This document shows positions 7,909 through 15,588 of a stretch of DNA of 64,000 nt, piece by piece; the first letter of the stretch is position 1, and every line of letters starts with the position of its first letter. Below the pieces are notes generated by a model, which made no database searches, was not told the origin of the DNA, and saw only the letters and a list, made by a program, of their open reading frames with translations. The stretch is taken from the NCBI GenBank assembly GCA_030019365.1, contig JASEFA010000004.1, forward strand, positions 121,418 through 185,417, written 5' to 3'. The stretch comes from Bacillota bacterium. Its GTDB lineage: Bacteria; Bacillota; Sulfobacillia; JACIYH01. The position numbers and the translations under genes are program-made.

Positions 7909-9507
7909 GTGAGCCAGATAAGGCAGCAGCTCATCGTTACCCGGGAGCCGCTTCGCCTGGAAGAGGTGGTGGCGGAGGGGTCCACCCAGCAGAACGTGCT
8001 GGGCACCATCGTGGTCCCGCCTCAGAAGCCCAATGTGACCCAGGTCATCGACAGCATGGGCCAGGTGACCATAACCAAGGTGACCACGGTCCCCAATAAG
8101 GTGCTGGTGGAGGGGATCCTGTCCGTCAAGGCGATCTACGAGGCGGCCGTACCGGCCCAGACGGTGCATGTGGTGCACGGTGACATCGCCTTCACCGCCT
8201 TCGTGGAGTTGCCCGGTGTGGAACCCGACATGGTCGCCCAGGTGACGGCGGACATCGAGCACCTGGCGGTGGATGTGGGGGCCGACGGGCGGACCCTGGA
8301 GGTGGTGGCCATCCTGCGCCTGACCGCCCGGGTGGTGCGCACCGTGGAGCTGGAGGTGGTTACCGAGGTCACCGGGGTGGAGGGCCTGCAGGTGCAGCGG
8401 GAAGCCATCCGCACCGAAGTCACGGTGGGGGAGGGCGAACGGCAGGCGGTGGTGCAGAGCACCATCCCCGTGCCGCCTCAGAAGCCCTCCGTAGCCCAGG
8501 TGATCGACTTCCTGGCCGCGGCCCGCATCACCGAGGTGCGCCCGCTGCCCAACAAGGTGATCATCGAGGGTGAAATCGACATCAAGATCATCTACGAGGC
8601 GGCGGTACCCACCCAGACAGTGCACGTCCTGCACGCAAGCATCCCGTTCCACCAGTTTGTGGAGGTACCCGGTGCCCAGCCCGGCATGATGGTGGTGGCG
8701 AACGTCAGCATCGAGCACGCCACCTTCGACGTGGGGCCGGAGGGCCGGAGCATCGTGGCCCGCATCATCCTCATGGTGCGTGCCCGGGTCACCCGCACCC
8801 AGACCATCAACGTGGTGGTGAGCGTGACCGGCGTGCCGGGGCTGCAGGTGGAGTTCGCCACCATCAGGGTGGTGGAGGCGCGCGGGCAGGGTACCACCCA
8901 GTCCATCGTGCGCGAGGTCATCGACATCCCCGAGACCAAGCCCGATGCGGTGCAGATCCTGGACATCCGCACCGTAGCCCGCACCCGCCGGATCATCGTG
9001 GTGCCGCGCAAGGTGATCATCGAGGGTACCCTGCAGGAGAAGATCATGTACGAGGGGCGCACCTACGACCAGGCGGTGCACGTGGTCGAACACACGACCG
9101 ACTTCAGCGACTTCGTGGTGATTCCGGAGGCGGCGCCCGGCATGAGGGCCGAGGCCACCTTCCGGGTGGAGTTCGCCACCGGCGACGTGGGCACGGGCGA
9201 CCCCATCTCGGTGCAGAAGGTCATCGTGATCACCGCCGTCGTCCTGGAGACCAGGGAGATCCGGGTGGTCACCAACGTGACTCTGGCGCCCGCGCCGGCG
9301 GAGTGTGTGGGAACCGTCACGGGCTCGGGGGTCAACGTGCGGGCCGGCCCGGGCACCCAGTATGCCATCCTCACTCAACTGGAGATGGGTACCCAGGTCG
9401 CCGTGCTGGGCGTGCAGGAAGGCTGGGCTCGGGTAAGGCTGGCCGACGGTCGGGAAGGGTTTATCTCCACCCAGTTCGTGGAGGCACCCTGCATTCCCAG
9501 GGGGTGA
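7909..9507 (+). CDS. SipL-like spore protein: three SPOCS (DUF3794) repeats plus SH3 domain
   Basis: A 532-residue protein built from three homologous segments of about 150 residues (roughly 10-155, 165-310 and 320-455). Each has the SPOCS pattern VPPQKPxVxQVID, TxVxxxPNKVxxEGxLxxKIxYEA, QTVHVVH and a VTGVxGLQV-type end. Residues about 465-525 form a bacterial SH3b domain with GVNVRAGPGTQYAILTQL and GWARVRLADGREGFI. Clostridial SipL uses SPOCS domains and a LysM domain to anchor SpoIVA and assemble the spore coat; here SH3b replaces LysM. The GTG is preceded by AAAGGAGGT at 6 bases. A hairpin terminator follows. Confidence 0.88.
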   Translation: MSQIRQQLIVTREPLRLEEVVAEGSTQQNVLGTIVVPPQKPNVTQVIDSMGQVTITKVTTVPNKVLVEGILSVKAIYEAAVPAQTVHVVHGDIAFTAFVELPGVEPDMVAQVTADIEHLAVDVGADGRTLEVVAILRLTARVVRTVELEVVTEVTGVEGLQVQREAIRTEVTVGEGERQAVVQSTIPVPPQKPSVAQVIDFLAAARITEVRPLPNKVIIEGEIDIKIIYEAAVPTQTVHVLHASIPFHQFVEVPGAQPGMMVVANVSIEHATFDVGPEGRSIVARIILMVRARVTRTQTINVVVSVTGVPGLQVEFATIRVVEARGQGTTQSIVREVIDIPETKPDAVQILDIRTVARTRRIIVVPRKVIIEGTLQEKIMYEGRTYDQAVHVVEHTTDFSDFVVIPEAAPGMRAEATFRVEFATGDVGTGDPISVQKVIVITAVVLETREIRVVTNVTLAPAPAECVGTVTGSGVNVRAGPGTQYAILTQLEMGTQVAVLGVQEGWARVRLADGREGFISTQFVEAPCIPRG

Positions 9508-9528
9508 CCTCGAGCGTCCGGCAGCCTG

Positions 9529-9558
9529 GGGGCGGCCAGAGGCCGCCCCTTCCGTTTT
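9529..9558 (+). terminator. Rho-independent terminator after the SPOCS gene
   Basis: A perfect 9-bp GC stem (GGGGCGGCC / GGCCGCCCC) with an AGA loop, followed by TTCCGTTTT, begins 21 bases after the stop codon of the SPOCS gene. Confidence 0.8.
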
Positions 9559-9597
9559 CGCGCGTGCGCGCCGTTGCGCTCGCAGAGCCGCCGCCCG

Positions 9598-9967
9598 CCT
9601 GCGCCGTACAGGGCGTGGGCGGCCACCCCGTTGGCTAGGCGGTCCGGTCCCACTTCGCCCGGGGTTTGGTAGTCCACCTCCATCCCCGTGGGCGCGTGGC
9701 TGTCCAGGACCAGAGGTGCGCGGCCCACCCAGCGGCCTCGGCGGTCACCAGGGCTCCCGTGAGGGTGGGAACCACCGACGCCACCACGGCGTCGGTGCAT
9801 CCCTCCGGAGGCAACTGCCCGGCACCGGTTGCCCGCTCGAGGAGAAGGCGGAATTCGTCGGTGGTCTGGTGCCGGCCGGTGGTGGTGCGCCAGTGAAAGA
9901 GAAGCTCGTGCTGCCGGTAGACCCCCCACACGATATGGATGTTCCCCATGTCCACAGTCAGCAGCAC
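9598..9967 (-). pseudogene. coaX: Decayed type III pantothenate kinase (coaX) remnant
   Basis: From the GTG at 9967 the minus strand encodes the start of a CoaX protein: VLLTVDMGNIHIVWGVY (phosphate-binding DxGNTN-like motif), HWRTTTGRHQTTDEF and VVASVVPTLTGAL. Near 9715-9735 the homology jumps to another frame, which continues with PLVLDSHAPTG and PGEVGPDRLANGVAAHALYG, the VGADR region of the family. Homology stops at about 9600, so the C-terminal half of the usual roughly 255-residue enzyme is missing. With one frameshift and a truncation this cannot make active pantothenate kinase. It lies upstream of, and opposite to, panB-panC. Confidence 0.75.
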
Positions 9968-10062
9968 GGGTGACCCCCCGTTGACCCGGCGCCTGGCCAG
10001 CTCGTACAGTAGCACGTCGGTCGGCGGGGGTGCAAGATGGCCGCAGGGCAGGGTAGGAGGAA

Positions 10063-10384
10063 TGCACGCGCTGCGGCACGAAACCACGGAGAAGGCCCTG
10101 GCTGCGGTCGAGGAAATGAGGGAGGATGGAGGCGGAGGGACCGGATATCCCGGACGTGGGCGGGGAGTCGACCCGTCCGGGGGCGGTTGCGGTCACCGAG
10201 GAGGAGGCGAGGCGGGTCTTTCCGGTGCTGGAGCACCTGGTGCGGGAGGTAAAGACACCGCTTTCCATCGATACCTGCAAGGCGTCCATCGGTGAGAGGG
10301 CCCTGGAGATGGAGGTTTAGATCGTCAACGACGTGTGGGGGTTGAAGGCCGACCCCGATATGGCCCGGGTGGTTGCCGGGAGGA
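10063..10384 (+). pseudogene. folP: Decayed dihydropteroate synthase-like (folP / pterin-binding) fragment
   Basis: Plus-strand remnants of a pterin-binding enzyme can be followed through frame changes. One frame shows TTEKALAAVEEMREDG. A second frame continues with PDIPDVGGESTRPGA, then EEEARRVFPVLEHLVREV and PLSIDTCKASIGERALEME. It is broken by a TAG at 10318, after which the same frame resumes IVNDVWGLKADPDMARVV. These are the conserved GGESTRPG, SIDT and IND blocks of DHPS. The N-terminus and C-terminus are absent. The fragment abuts the DUF2520 gene and is plainly non-functional. Confidence 0.72.
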
Positions 10385-10397
10385 GGAGGGGCCCCAG

Positions 10398-11267
10398 GTG
10401 GAGTTAAGCGTCGGCATTATCGGGGCGGGCACCGTAGGGACCGCGGTGGCCACCATCCTGAAGGCCAAGGGGTACCCGATGGCCGGGGTGGTGAATAGAA
10501 GCCGGGAAAAAGCGGAGCGGTTGGCTTCCTTGATCAACGCTCCGGTTTTTGATAGAGCTGCCGATCTGGCCCGCCGCGCGGAGGTCGTCTTCATTACCAC
10601 CAACGACGGAGCTATCGCCCTGGTGGCGGAAGAAATAGCTAAAGAAGGCGGTTTTCGCCCGGGGCAAGCCGTGATTCACACGAGCGGCGCCTTAAGCAGC
10701 GAGGCGCTGCGGCCGGCGGCGGAAAAGGGGGCGTTGACCCTTTCGGTGCATCCGCTACAGTCGTTTGCCACCAGCGAACAGGCAGTAAAAGTCCTCCCCG
10801 GGTCGATCTTCAGTATCGAGGGGGATGCGGCGGGTTTGCCTTTGGCGCAGAAAATAGTTGAGGATTTGGGCGGCCGGTGTTTCCCCATCCGGCAGGAGTC
10901 GAAGCCGCTTTACCACGCCGGGGCCTGCGTGGCTTCCAACTATCTGGTAACACTGATCAGCAAGGCGGTAGACCTTTTGGCCTTGAGCGGGATTCCCCAA
11001 GAGATGTGCCTGCCGGCGCTGCTGCCGCTGTTGGAGGGGACGCTACACAACATCAAGCAAGTCGGTATTCCTCAGGCGTTAACGGGGCCAATAGCCCGCG
11101 GCGATATATCAACGATTGGCAAGCATTTAGCGCACATAGGGGAGGTGGATGCCGAGTTAGCCTCGTTTTATCGCATCCTGGGCATGAGCACGGTGGCGGT
11201 GGCGGTGAAGAAGGGCGGTATTTCCGAGGAGAAAGCGGAGGATCTGCGGCGGATTTTGCAACCATAG
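10398..11267 (+). CDS. Rossmann-fold and DUF2520 domain oxidoreductase (ketopantoate-reductase-like)
   Basis: A 289-residue protein with an N-terminal NAD(P)-binding fold (VGIIGAGTVGTAVATIL) and strand AEVVFITTNDGAIALVAEEI, then HTSGALSSEAL, SVHPLQSFA and a helical C-terminal DUF2520 domain. Members occur next to pan genes in many clostridia and are proposed to act in pantothenate synthesis as a ketopantoate reductase substitute; that role is inferred from context. The GTG at 10398 follows AGGAGGAGGGG by about 7 bases. panB starts 16 bases after the stop. Base composition from here to panC is visibly less GC-rich than the flanks. Confidence 0.85.
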   Translation: MELSVGIIGAGTVGTAVATILKAKGYPMAGVVNRSREKAERLASLINAPVFDRAADLARRAEVVFITTNDGAIALVAEEIAKEGGFRPGQAVIHTSGALSSEALRPAAEKGALTLSVHPLQSFATSEQAVKVLPGSIFSIEGDAAGLPLAQKIVEDLGGRCFPIRQESKPLYHAGACVASNYLVTLISKAVDLLALSGIPQEMCLPALLPLLEGTLHNIKQVGIPQALTGPIARGDISTIGKHLAHIGEVDAELASFYRILGMSTVAVAVKKGGISEEKAEDLRRILQP

Positions 11268-11283
11268 GAGGAGGTGAAGTCCT

Positions 11284-12114
11284 TTGGCACGAGCGACAAC
11301 AGTCTCTTTAAAGGAAAAGAAGCGGAATGGCCAGAAAATCACCATGCTTACGGCTTACGACTATCCGACCGCCCGGGCCATGGACGAAATAGGGATCGAT
11401 ATAATCCTGGTCGGAGATTCCCTGGGGATGGTGGTACTGGGATACGAGAATACCGTGTTCGTGACCATGGAAGAGATGCTGCACCATACCAGGCCAGTGG
11501 TTCGGGGCGCCAAAAACACCATGGTGGTAGCAGACATGCCCTTCCTTACGTATCACTTTTCCGTAGAAGACGCTCTGCGTAACGCGGGACGGTTCATCCA
11601 GGAGGCGGGAGCTCAGGCGGTCAAGCTGGAAGGGGGCAAGGAGAGGGTGCCAGTGGTTAAGGCGATGGTTGACGCTGGGATCCCGGTGCTAGGGCACATC
11701 GGACTTACGCCCCAATCGATTCATCAGCTAGGGGGCCACCGGGTGCAAGGCAAGGACCTGGAGACGGCGAAGAAGCTGATCTCCGACGCGAAGGCGCTTG
11801 AGGAGGCGGGGTGTTTCGCCATCGTGCTCGAGTGCGTTCCCGCTCCGCTGGCGGAGAGGATTACCAAGGAGCTAAGCATTCCCACCATCGGCATCGGCGC
11901 CGGGGCGGGATGCGACGGGCAGGTGCTGGTTAGCCACGACCTGCTGGGATTGTTCGCGGGCCACGCGGCCAAGTTCGTGCGGCAGTATGCTCAGATCGGA
12001 CAGATCATGCGCGAGGCCTTCAAAGCTTATAAGGAAGATGTGGAAGCCGGGAGATTTCCCGCTGCCGAACATTGTTACGGGCTTAGCGATGATGTTTTGA
12101 GCAAGCTCTCTTAA
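11284..12114 (+). CDS. panB: 3-methyl-2-oxobutanoate hydroxymethyltransferase
   Basis: A 276-residue PanB that transfers a hydroxymethyl group from methylene-THF to alpha-ketoisovalerate to make ketopantoate. Clear motifs: KITMLTAYDYPTARAMDE, ILVGDSLGMVVLGYENT, a Mg-binding VADMPFLTYH region, KLEGGKERVPVV, GHIGLTPQSIHQLGG, and IPTIGIGAGAGCDGQVLV. Length is normal. The TTG start is preceded by AGGAGGAGGTGAAG. It lies between the DUF2520 gene and panC in a tight operon; no panD is seen in the window. Confidence 0.96.
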   Translation: MARATTVSLKEKKRNGQKITMLTAYDYPTARAMDEIGIDIILVGDSLGMVVLGYENTVFVTMEEMLHHTRPVVRGAKNTMVVADMPFLTYHFSVEDALRNAGRFIQEAGAQAVKLEGGKERVPVVKAMVDAGIPVLGHIGLTPQSIHQLGGHRVQGKDLETAKKLISDAKALEEAGCFAIVLECVPAPLAERITKELSIPTIGIGAGAGCDGQVLVSHDLLGLFAGHAAKFVRQYAQIGQIMREAFKAYKEDVEAGRFPAAEHCYGLSDDVLSKLS

Positions 12115-12135
12115 TCTACCCAAGGTGGCAAAAGG

Positions 12136-12981
12136 GTGGAAATTATCAAGGATATTCAAACCATGAGGGAGTTTGTCCGGCAGCAGCGGCAGGCGGGCAA
12201 ACGGATAGGGTTCGTGCCCACCATGGGATACCTGCACGACGGACACCTGAGTTTGGTGCGCGTCGCCCAGGAGGCTGCCGATACCGTAGTGATGAGCATA
12301 TTCGTTAACCCCCTGCAGTTCGGGGTGGGAGAGGATTACGGTGAGTACCCCCGCGACCTGACCCGGGACGCCCGGCTAGCCGAGGAGGCGGGAGTAGCGG
12401 CTGTTTTCGCTCCTTCCGTGGCGGAGATGTACCCGGCGGGCTATGCCACTTTCGTGGAGGTGGAGAAACTCACCGAGGGTTTGTGCGGCGCCTCCCGGCC
12501 TGGACATTTTCGGGGGGTGACCACCGTGGTAACCAAGCTGCTTAATATCGTGCAGCCCGACGTGGCGGTTTTTGGGCAAAAAGACGCGCAGCAGGCGGCG
12601 GTCATCCAGCGCATGGTACGGGATCTAAATATGCCGGTCCAGATCATCGTGGCACCCATCGTGCGAGAGGCCGACGGGTTGGCTATGAGCTCCCGCAACG
12701 TGTATCTCAATGAGGAGCAGCGGCGGGCGAGTCTCGTGCTGTTCAAGTCGTTGCAGATGGCCCAGGAGCGGATCGCGGCCGGGGACCGGAACGCAGCCAG
12801 CCTGAGACAGGCGATGGTGGAGTTTGTTGAAGCGGAGCCCTTGGCTGAAATCGATTACGTGGAGATTGTCAACGCGGAGAGCTTACAACCGGTGGAGGAC
12901 ATTGCTGGACGGGTGCTGATCGCCCTGGCGGTGAGGTTCGGGAGTACCCGCCTCATCGATAACGCGGTGGTGGAGGTGTAA
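12136..12981 (+). CDS. panC: Pantothenate synthetase
   Basis: A 281-residue PanC that condenses pantoate with beta-alanine using ATP. It has RIGFVPTMGYLHDGHLSLV with the nucleotide-binding HxGH-type motif, SIFVNPLQFGVGEDYGEYPR, TKLLNIVQPDVAVFGQKDAQQ and the ADGLAMSSRNVYL loop. Length and order are those of a complete enzyme. Start is GTG, with only a modest AAGGTGG upstream. It is the last gene of the DUF2520-panB-panC operon. Together with the dead coaX nearby this suggests that pantothenate is made but that its kinase is encoded elsewhere. Confidence 0.96.
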   Translation: MEIIKDIQTMREFVRQQRQAGKRIGFVPTMGYLHDGHLSLVRVAQEAADTVVMSIFVNPLQFGVGEDYGEYPRDLTRDARLAEEAGVAAVFAPSVAEMYPAGYATFVEVEKLTEGLCGASRPGHFRGVTTVVTKLLNIVQPDVAVFGQKDAQQAAVIQRMVRDLNMPVQIIVAPIVREADGLAMSSRNVYLNEEQRRASLVLFKSLQMAQERIAAGDRNAASLRQAMVEFVEAEPLAEIDYVEIVNAESLQPVEDIAGRVLIALAVRFGSTRLIDNAVVEV

Positions 12982-13049
12982 TCGCTTCGTGTTCCGCGCT
13001 GCTGGGGGGGCCTACACCTGGGTTCTCCGGCCCCCGTGGTGACGGGGAG

Positions 13050-14051
13050 GTGAGGGACCTGAACCTGGCCGGCAACATATGCGATGTGCCCGGGCTCATG
13101 GTCGGGCATGCCCACGACCTGGTGGCGCTGACGGGATGTACGGTGGTGCTCTACCCGCCCGGTGCGGTGGCCGGTGTGGACGTGCGCGGCTCGGCTCCCG
13201 GGACCCGCGAGACGGACCTCCTGTCCCCCATCAACCTGGTGGACCGGGTGCACGCCGTACTGCTGGGGGGAGGGAGTGCCTTCGGGCTGGACGCGGCGGC
13301 GGGGGTGATGCGCTGGCTGGAGGAGAGAGGATACGGCTTCGACGCGGGGGTGGCCCGGGTGCCCATCGTGCCGGGGGCCGTCCTCTTCGACCTCACCATC
13401 GGAGATCCCCGGGTGAGGCCGGATGCGGAGATGGGATACCGGGCGTGCGAGAACGCCCGGCCGGGCCCCGGCCCCGTCCCGGAGGGAAACGTGGGGGCGG
13501 GGGCGGGCGCCACGGTGGGCAAGCTGCTCGGTCCCTGGCAGGCCACCAAGAGCGGCATCGGGTCCGCCAGCCTGCGCGTGGGGCGGAACGTGGTGGTAGG
13601 GGCCATCGTGGCCGTGAATGCCCTCGGCGACGTGCTGGACCCGGAGACCGGGCAGATCCTGGCGGGCACCAGGAGTCCCGAGGGAGGCTGGGCCGGCACC
13701 GCGCGTCTCCTCCTGGAGCAGGCGGACGGGCGGTCGCCCGGATTCTCCCCCAATACCACCGTCGGAGTGGTGGCCACCAACGCCGCCCTGGATAAGGCGC
13801 AGGCCACCAAGGTTGCCCAGATGGCCCACGACGGGTTGGCCCGGTGCATATCCCCCGTGCACACCATGCTGGACGGCGACACCATCTTTGCCCTTTCCTG
13901 CGGCGACGGGTCTGTCCGGGGCGACCTCAGCGCCATCGGTACCGCGGCCGCCCGCGCGGTGGCGGAAGCGGTGCGGCGGGCGGTGCTCATGGCGGAGGCC
14001 GCGGGGGGCCTGCCCGCCAGCCCCTTCGCCCGCCGGGGGAGCGGCGGTTGA
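13050..14051 (+). CDS. P1-family (DmpA/PepA-like) self-processing peptidase
   Basis: A 333-residue protein of peptidase family S58/P1 (L-aminopeptidase D-esterase DmpA, beta-aminopeptidases). It shows VPGLMVGHAHD, TVVLYPPGAVAGVDVRGSAP, a GGGSAFGLDAA block, the GNVGAGAGATVGK motif and SPNTTVGVVATNA, where cleavage before a Thr exposes the N-terminal nucleophile in the mature alpha/beta enzyme. Substrates are short peptides or amides. The GTG start overlaps the GGGGAGGTGA that would be its own ribosome binding site, so the exact start is uncertain by a few codons. It stands alone after panC. Confidence 0.86.
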   Translation: MRDLNLAGNICDVPGLMVGHAHDLVALTGCTVVLYPPGAVAGVDVRGSAPGTRETDLLSPINLVDRVHAVLLGGGSAFGLDAAAGVMRWLEERGYGFDAGVARVPIVPGAVLFDLTIGDPRVRPDAEMGYRACENARPGPGPVPEGNVGAGAGATVGKLLGPWQATKSGIGSASLRVGRNVVVGAIVAVNALGDVLDPETGQILAGTRSPEGGWAGTARLLLEQADGRSPGFSPNTTVGVVATNAALDKAQATKVAQMAHDGLARCISPVHTMLDGDTIFALSCGDGSVRGDLSAIGTAAARAVAEAVRRAVLMAEAAGGLPASPFARRGSGG

Positions 14052-14408
14052 CGGGGCGAGAGCCTTTCGCAGAAAGACGGGAATGCTGTGGACGTCTCGA
14101 AGGCCACCGCGCAGGTGGTATCGCGCAATCTGGGCTATCTCCCCCGGCGGAACCCGGCCCCCGAAGCCTGATCTGGTTCCCGGCAGTCCCATGTGCCGGC
14201 CCCCGCCGGATTGAGGAGCTTGGGAGATTGCTCCAACTCCGGCTCTCTGCTTCCTTCCGAGCGAGACACTGGCTGAGGAGGAGAAACCTTCCCCACAACC
14301 CGGCACACCGCCGTTCCTCACCTCCTGCCGGGTTATGGCGGGCTTGCATCTTTTCATCCAGCGCAGGTAACATCTATGTACCAATCCGCCGGAAGGGAGA
14401 TGTAATTC
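14052..14408. other. Intergenic region between the P1 peptidase and CAP genes
   Basis: About 350 bases with no supported gene. The last bases hold GGAAGGGAGATG, a ribosome binding site for the CAP-domain gene. GC-rich inverted repeats are present, but I could not match them to a known riboswitch class, and no good sigma-A promoter was seen. Confidence 0.4.
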
Positions 14409-15089
14409 ATGGACTCGCCCAGCCCGAAGGGAACCAGGCTCGCGGCCATGCTGCTCCTGGCGGCCTTTCTCGTGGTGTCCTGCGCCTGGCCGGTGGCGGC
14501 CGGTCCTTTCTTCTCCGCCGGGACGCCGGGAAGCTACTCGCCCGCCTCGTGGGCCGACGTATCAAGGCACGTTACATACAGCGGCCGGGGCATCCTGATC
14601 CTGCGGCCGCTGCCCCGGCCCGCCCCGCAGCCAGCGCCGTCGCCCGCCCCCGCCCCGTCCCCGCTGCAGCCCGCTCCTGCGCCGTCGCCGGGCGCCGGGG
14701 GAGTCCTGACTGCGGACGAGCAGCGCATGGTCGACCTCATCAATATGGAGCGGAGCCGGGTGGGGCTGCCTGCCCTGCAGGTGAACCCCGTCCTGGTGAA
14801 GCTGGCCCGGCTTAAGTCCGAAGACATGGTGGCGAAGGGATACTTCGGCCACATGTCCCCCACGTACGGGTCGCCCTTTGCCATGATGGACCGGGCCGGG
14901 GTGAAATACCGTTATGCGGGTGAAAACCTGGCCGGGGCTCCCACGGTGGAGATGGCTCACCGGGCCCTCATGAACAGCCCTGGTCACCGGGCCAACATCC
15001 TGAGCCCGCATTTCACCCACGTGGGAATCGGTATTGCCCGGGGTGGACCATACGGGTACATGTACACTCAGATGTTCACCGGGCAGTAA
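14409..15089 (+). CDS. Secreted CAP (SCP/YkwD) domain protein
   Basis: A 226-residue exported protein. Residues 1-31 are a signal peptide (LAAMLLLAAFLVVSCAWP), followed by a spacer and a Pro/Ala/Ser-rich linker around residues 68-95. Residues about 100-225 are a CAP domain: LTADEQRMVDLINMERSRVG, SEDMVAKGYFGHMSPTYGSP, the GENLAG motif, HRALMNSPGHRANILSPHFT and VGIGIARGGPYGYMYTQMF. Bacterial YkwD/SafA-associated CAP proteins are common in spore formers and may bind or modify the wall or coat; catalytic activity is not proven. A GC hairpin follows. Confidence 0.9.
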   Translation: MDSPSPKGTRLAAMLLLAAFLVVSCAWPVAAGPFFSAGTPGSYSPASWADVSRHVTYSGRGILILRPLPRPAPQPAPSPAPAPSPLQPAPAPSPGAGGVLTADEQRMVDLINMERSRVGLPALQVNPVLVKLARLKSEDMVAKGYFGHMSPTYGSPFAMMDRAGVKYRYAGENLAGAPTVEMAHRALMNSPGHRANILSPHFTHVGIGIARGGPYGYMYTQMFTGQ

Positions 15090-15102
15090 GGATCAATATC
15101 GG

Positions 15103-15131
15103 GACGGCCCCCGCACCGCGCGGGGGCCGTC
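15103..15131 (+). terminator. Hairpin terminator-like element after the CAP gene
   Basis: A perfect 12-bp stem GACGGCCCCCGC / GCGGGGGCCGTC with a 5-base loop starts 13 bases after the stop codon. The run that follows is not T-rich, so it may be a transcript-stabilising hairpin or a weak terminator. Confidence 0.55.
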
Positions 15132-15215
15132 GTCCCCTGTCACCCCGCTGTTAACCTCGCAGTCGGGCGCATGTTTCCCGATCGGCGGGGCGCACTTCGC
15201 TTGGGCCGGGCGACC

Positions 15216-15485
15216 TCAGGGTCGTGCCTCACCGCGACCGGGCCCGCGGGCCCACGCCGGTGGAGCCTGGGTTCCCCCCTGGGCGAGGGTTTGCTCGGCC
15301 ATCTGGATCATGCTGCGCACCATCTGGCCACCCACGGCGCCGCACTGGCGGGCGGGAATGTCACCCCAGTAGTCGTCAGCCGGGGGGTTCACGCCGATCT
15401 GCGACGCCACCTGGTACTTGAAGCTATCCAGGGCTCTTTGCGCCTCGCGCACCAGGGCGCGGTTGGTTTTCTGGCCACGTGCCAT
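15216..15485 (-). CDS. Alpha/beta-type small acid-soluble spore protein
   Basis: An 89-residue SASP that coats DNA in the dormant spore and protects it from UV and chemicals; it is degraded by the GPR protease at germination. The sequence has NRALVREAQRALDSFKYQVA, the conserved ASQIGV segment, a DDYWGDIPARQCGAVGGQMV block and a helix VRSMIQMAEQTLAQ. The C-terminus carries a 20-residue Gly/Pro-rich extension not usual in the family. The ATG at 15485 has GGAGGTGAG upstream at 2-3 bases; longer in-frame starts are not needed. A sigma-G-like promoter lies just upstream. Confidence 0.9.
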   Translation of the reverse strand: MARGQKTNRALVREAQRALDSFKYQVASQIGVNPPADDYWGDIPARQCGAVGGQMVRSMIQMAEQTLAQGGTQAPPAWARGPGRGEARP

Positions 15486-15502
15486 GGGCTCACCTCCACC
15501 AC

Positions 15503-15532
15503 TAGGTTGTGGAGGGGGTGAATCCCTCATAC
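15503..15532 (-). promoter_or_regulatory. Candidate sigma-G promoter of the SASP gene
   Basis: On the minus strand GTATG is followed after exactly 18 bases by CAACCTA, close to the forespore consensus GnATR-N18-CATnnTA (one mismatch in the -10). SASP genes are classical sigma-G targets. The predicted transcription start would leave only about 11 bases before the ATG, which is short but includes the ribosome binding site. Confidence 0.4.
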
Positions 15533-15588
15533 GAGCACGGCGCTCGTGCAGCGTGGAAATCGCTGCATCGCGGGCGGATATGGCTGCA

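Noticed and set aside
7903..9378. Long minus-strand open frame opposite the SPOCS gene
   Set aside because: A shadow of the real gene: His/Asp/Gly-rich translation without domains, while the plus strand shows clear SPOCS repeats and a ribosome binding site.
14052..14408. Possible riboswitch before the CAP-domain gene
   Set aside because: Inverted repeats are present, but none of the conserved cores of c-di-AMP, cobalamin, c-di-GMP or other classes could be matched.
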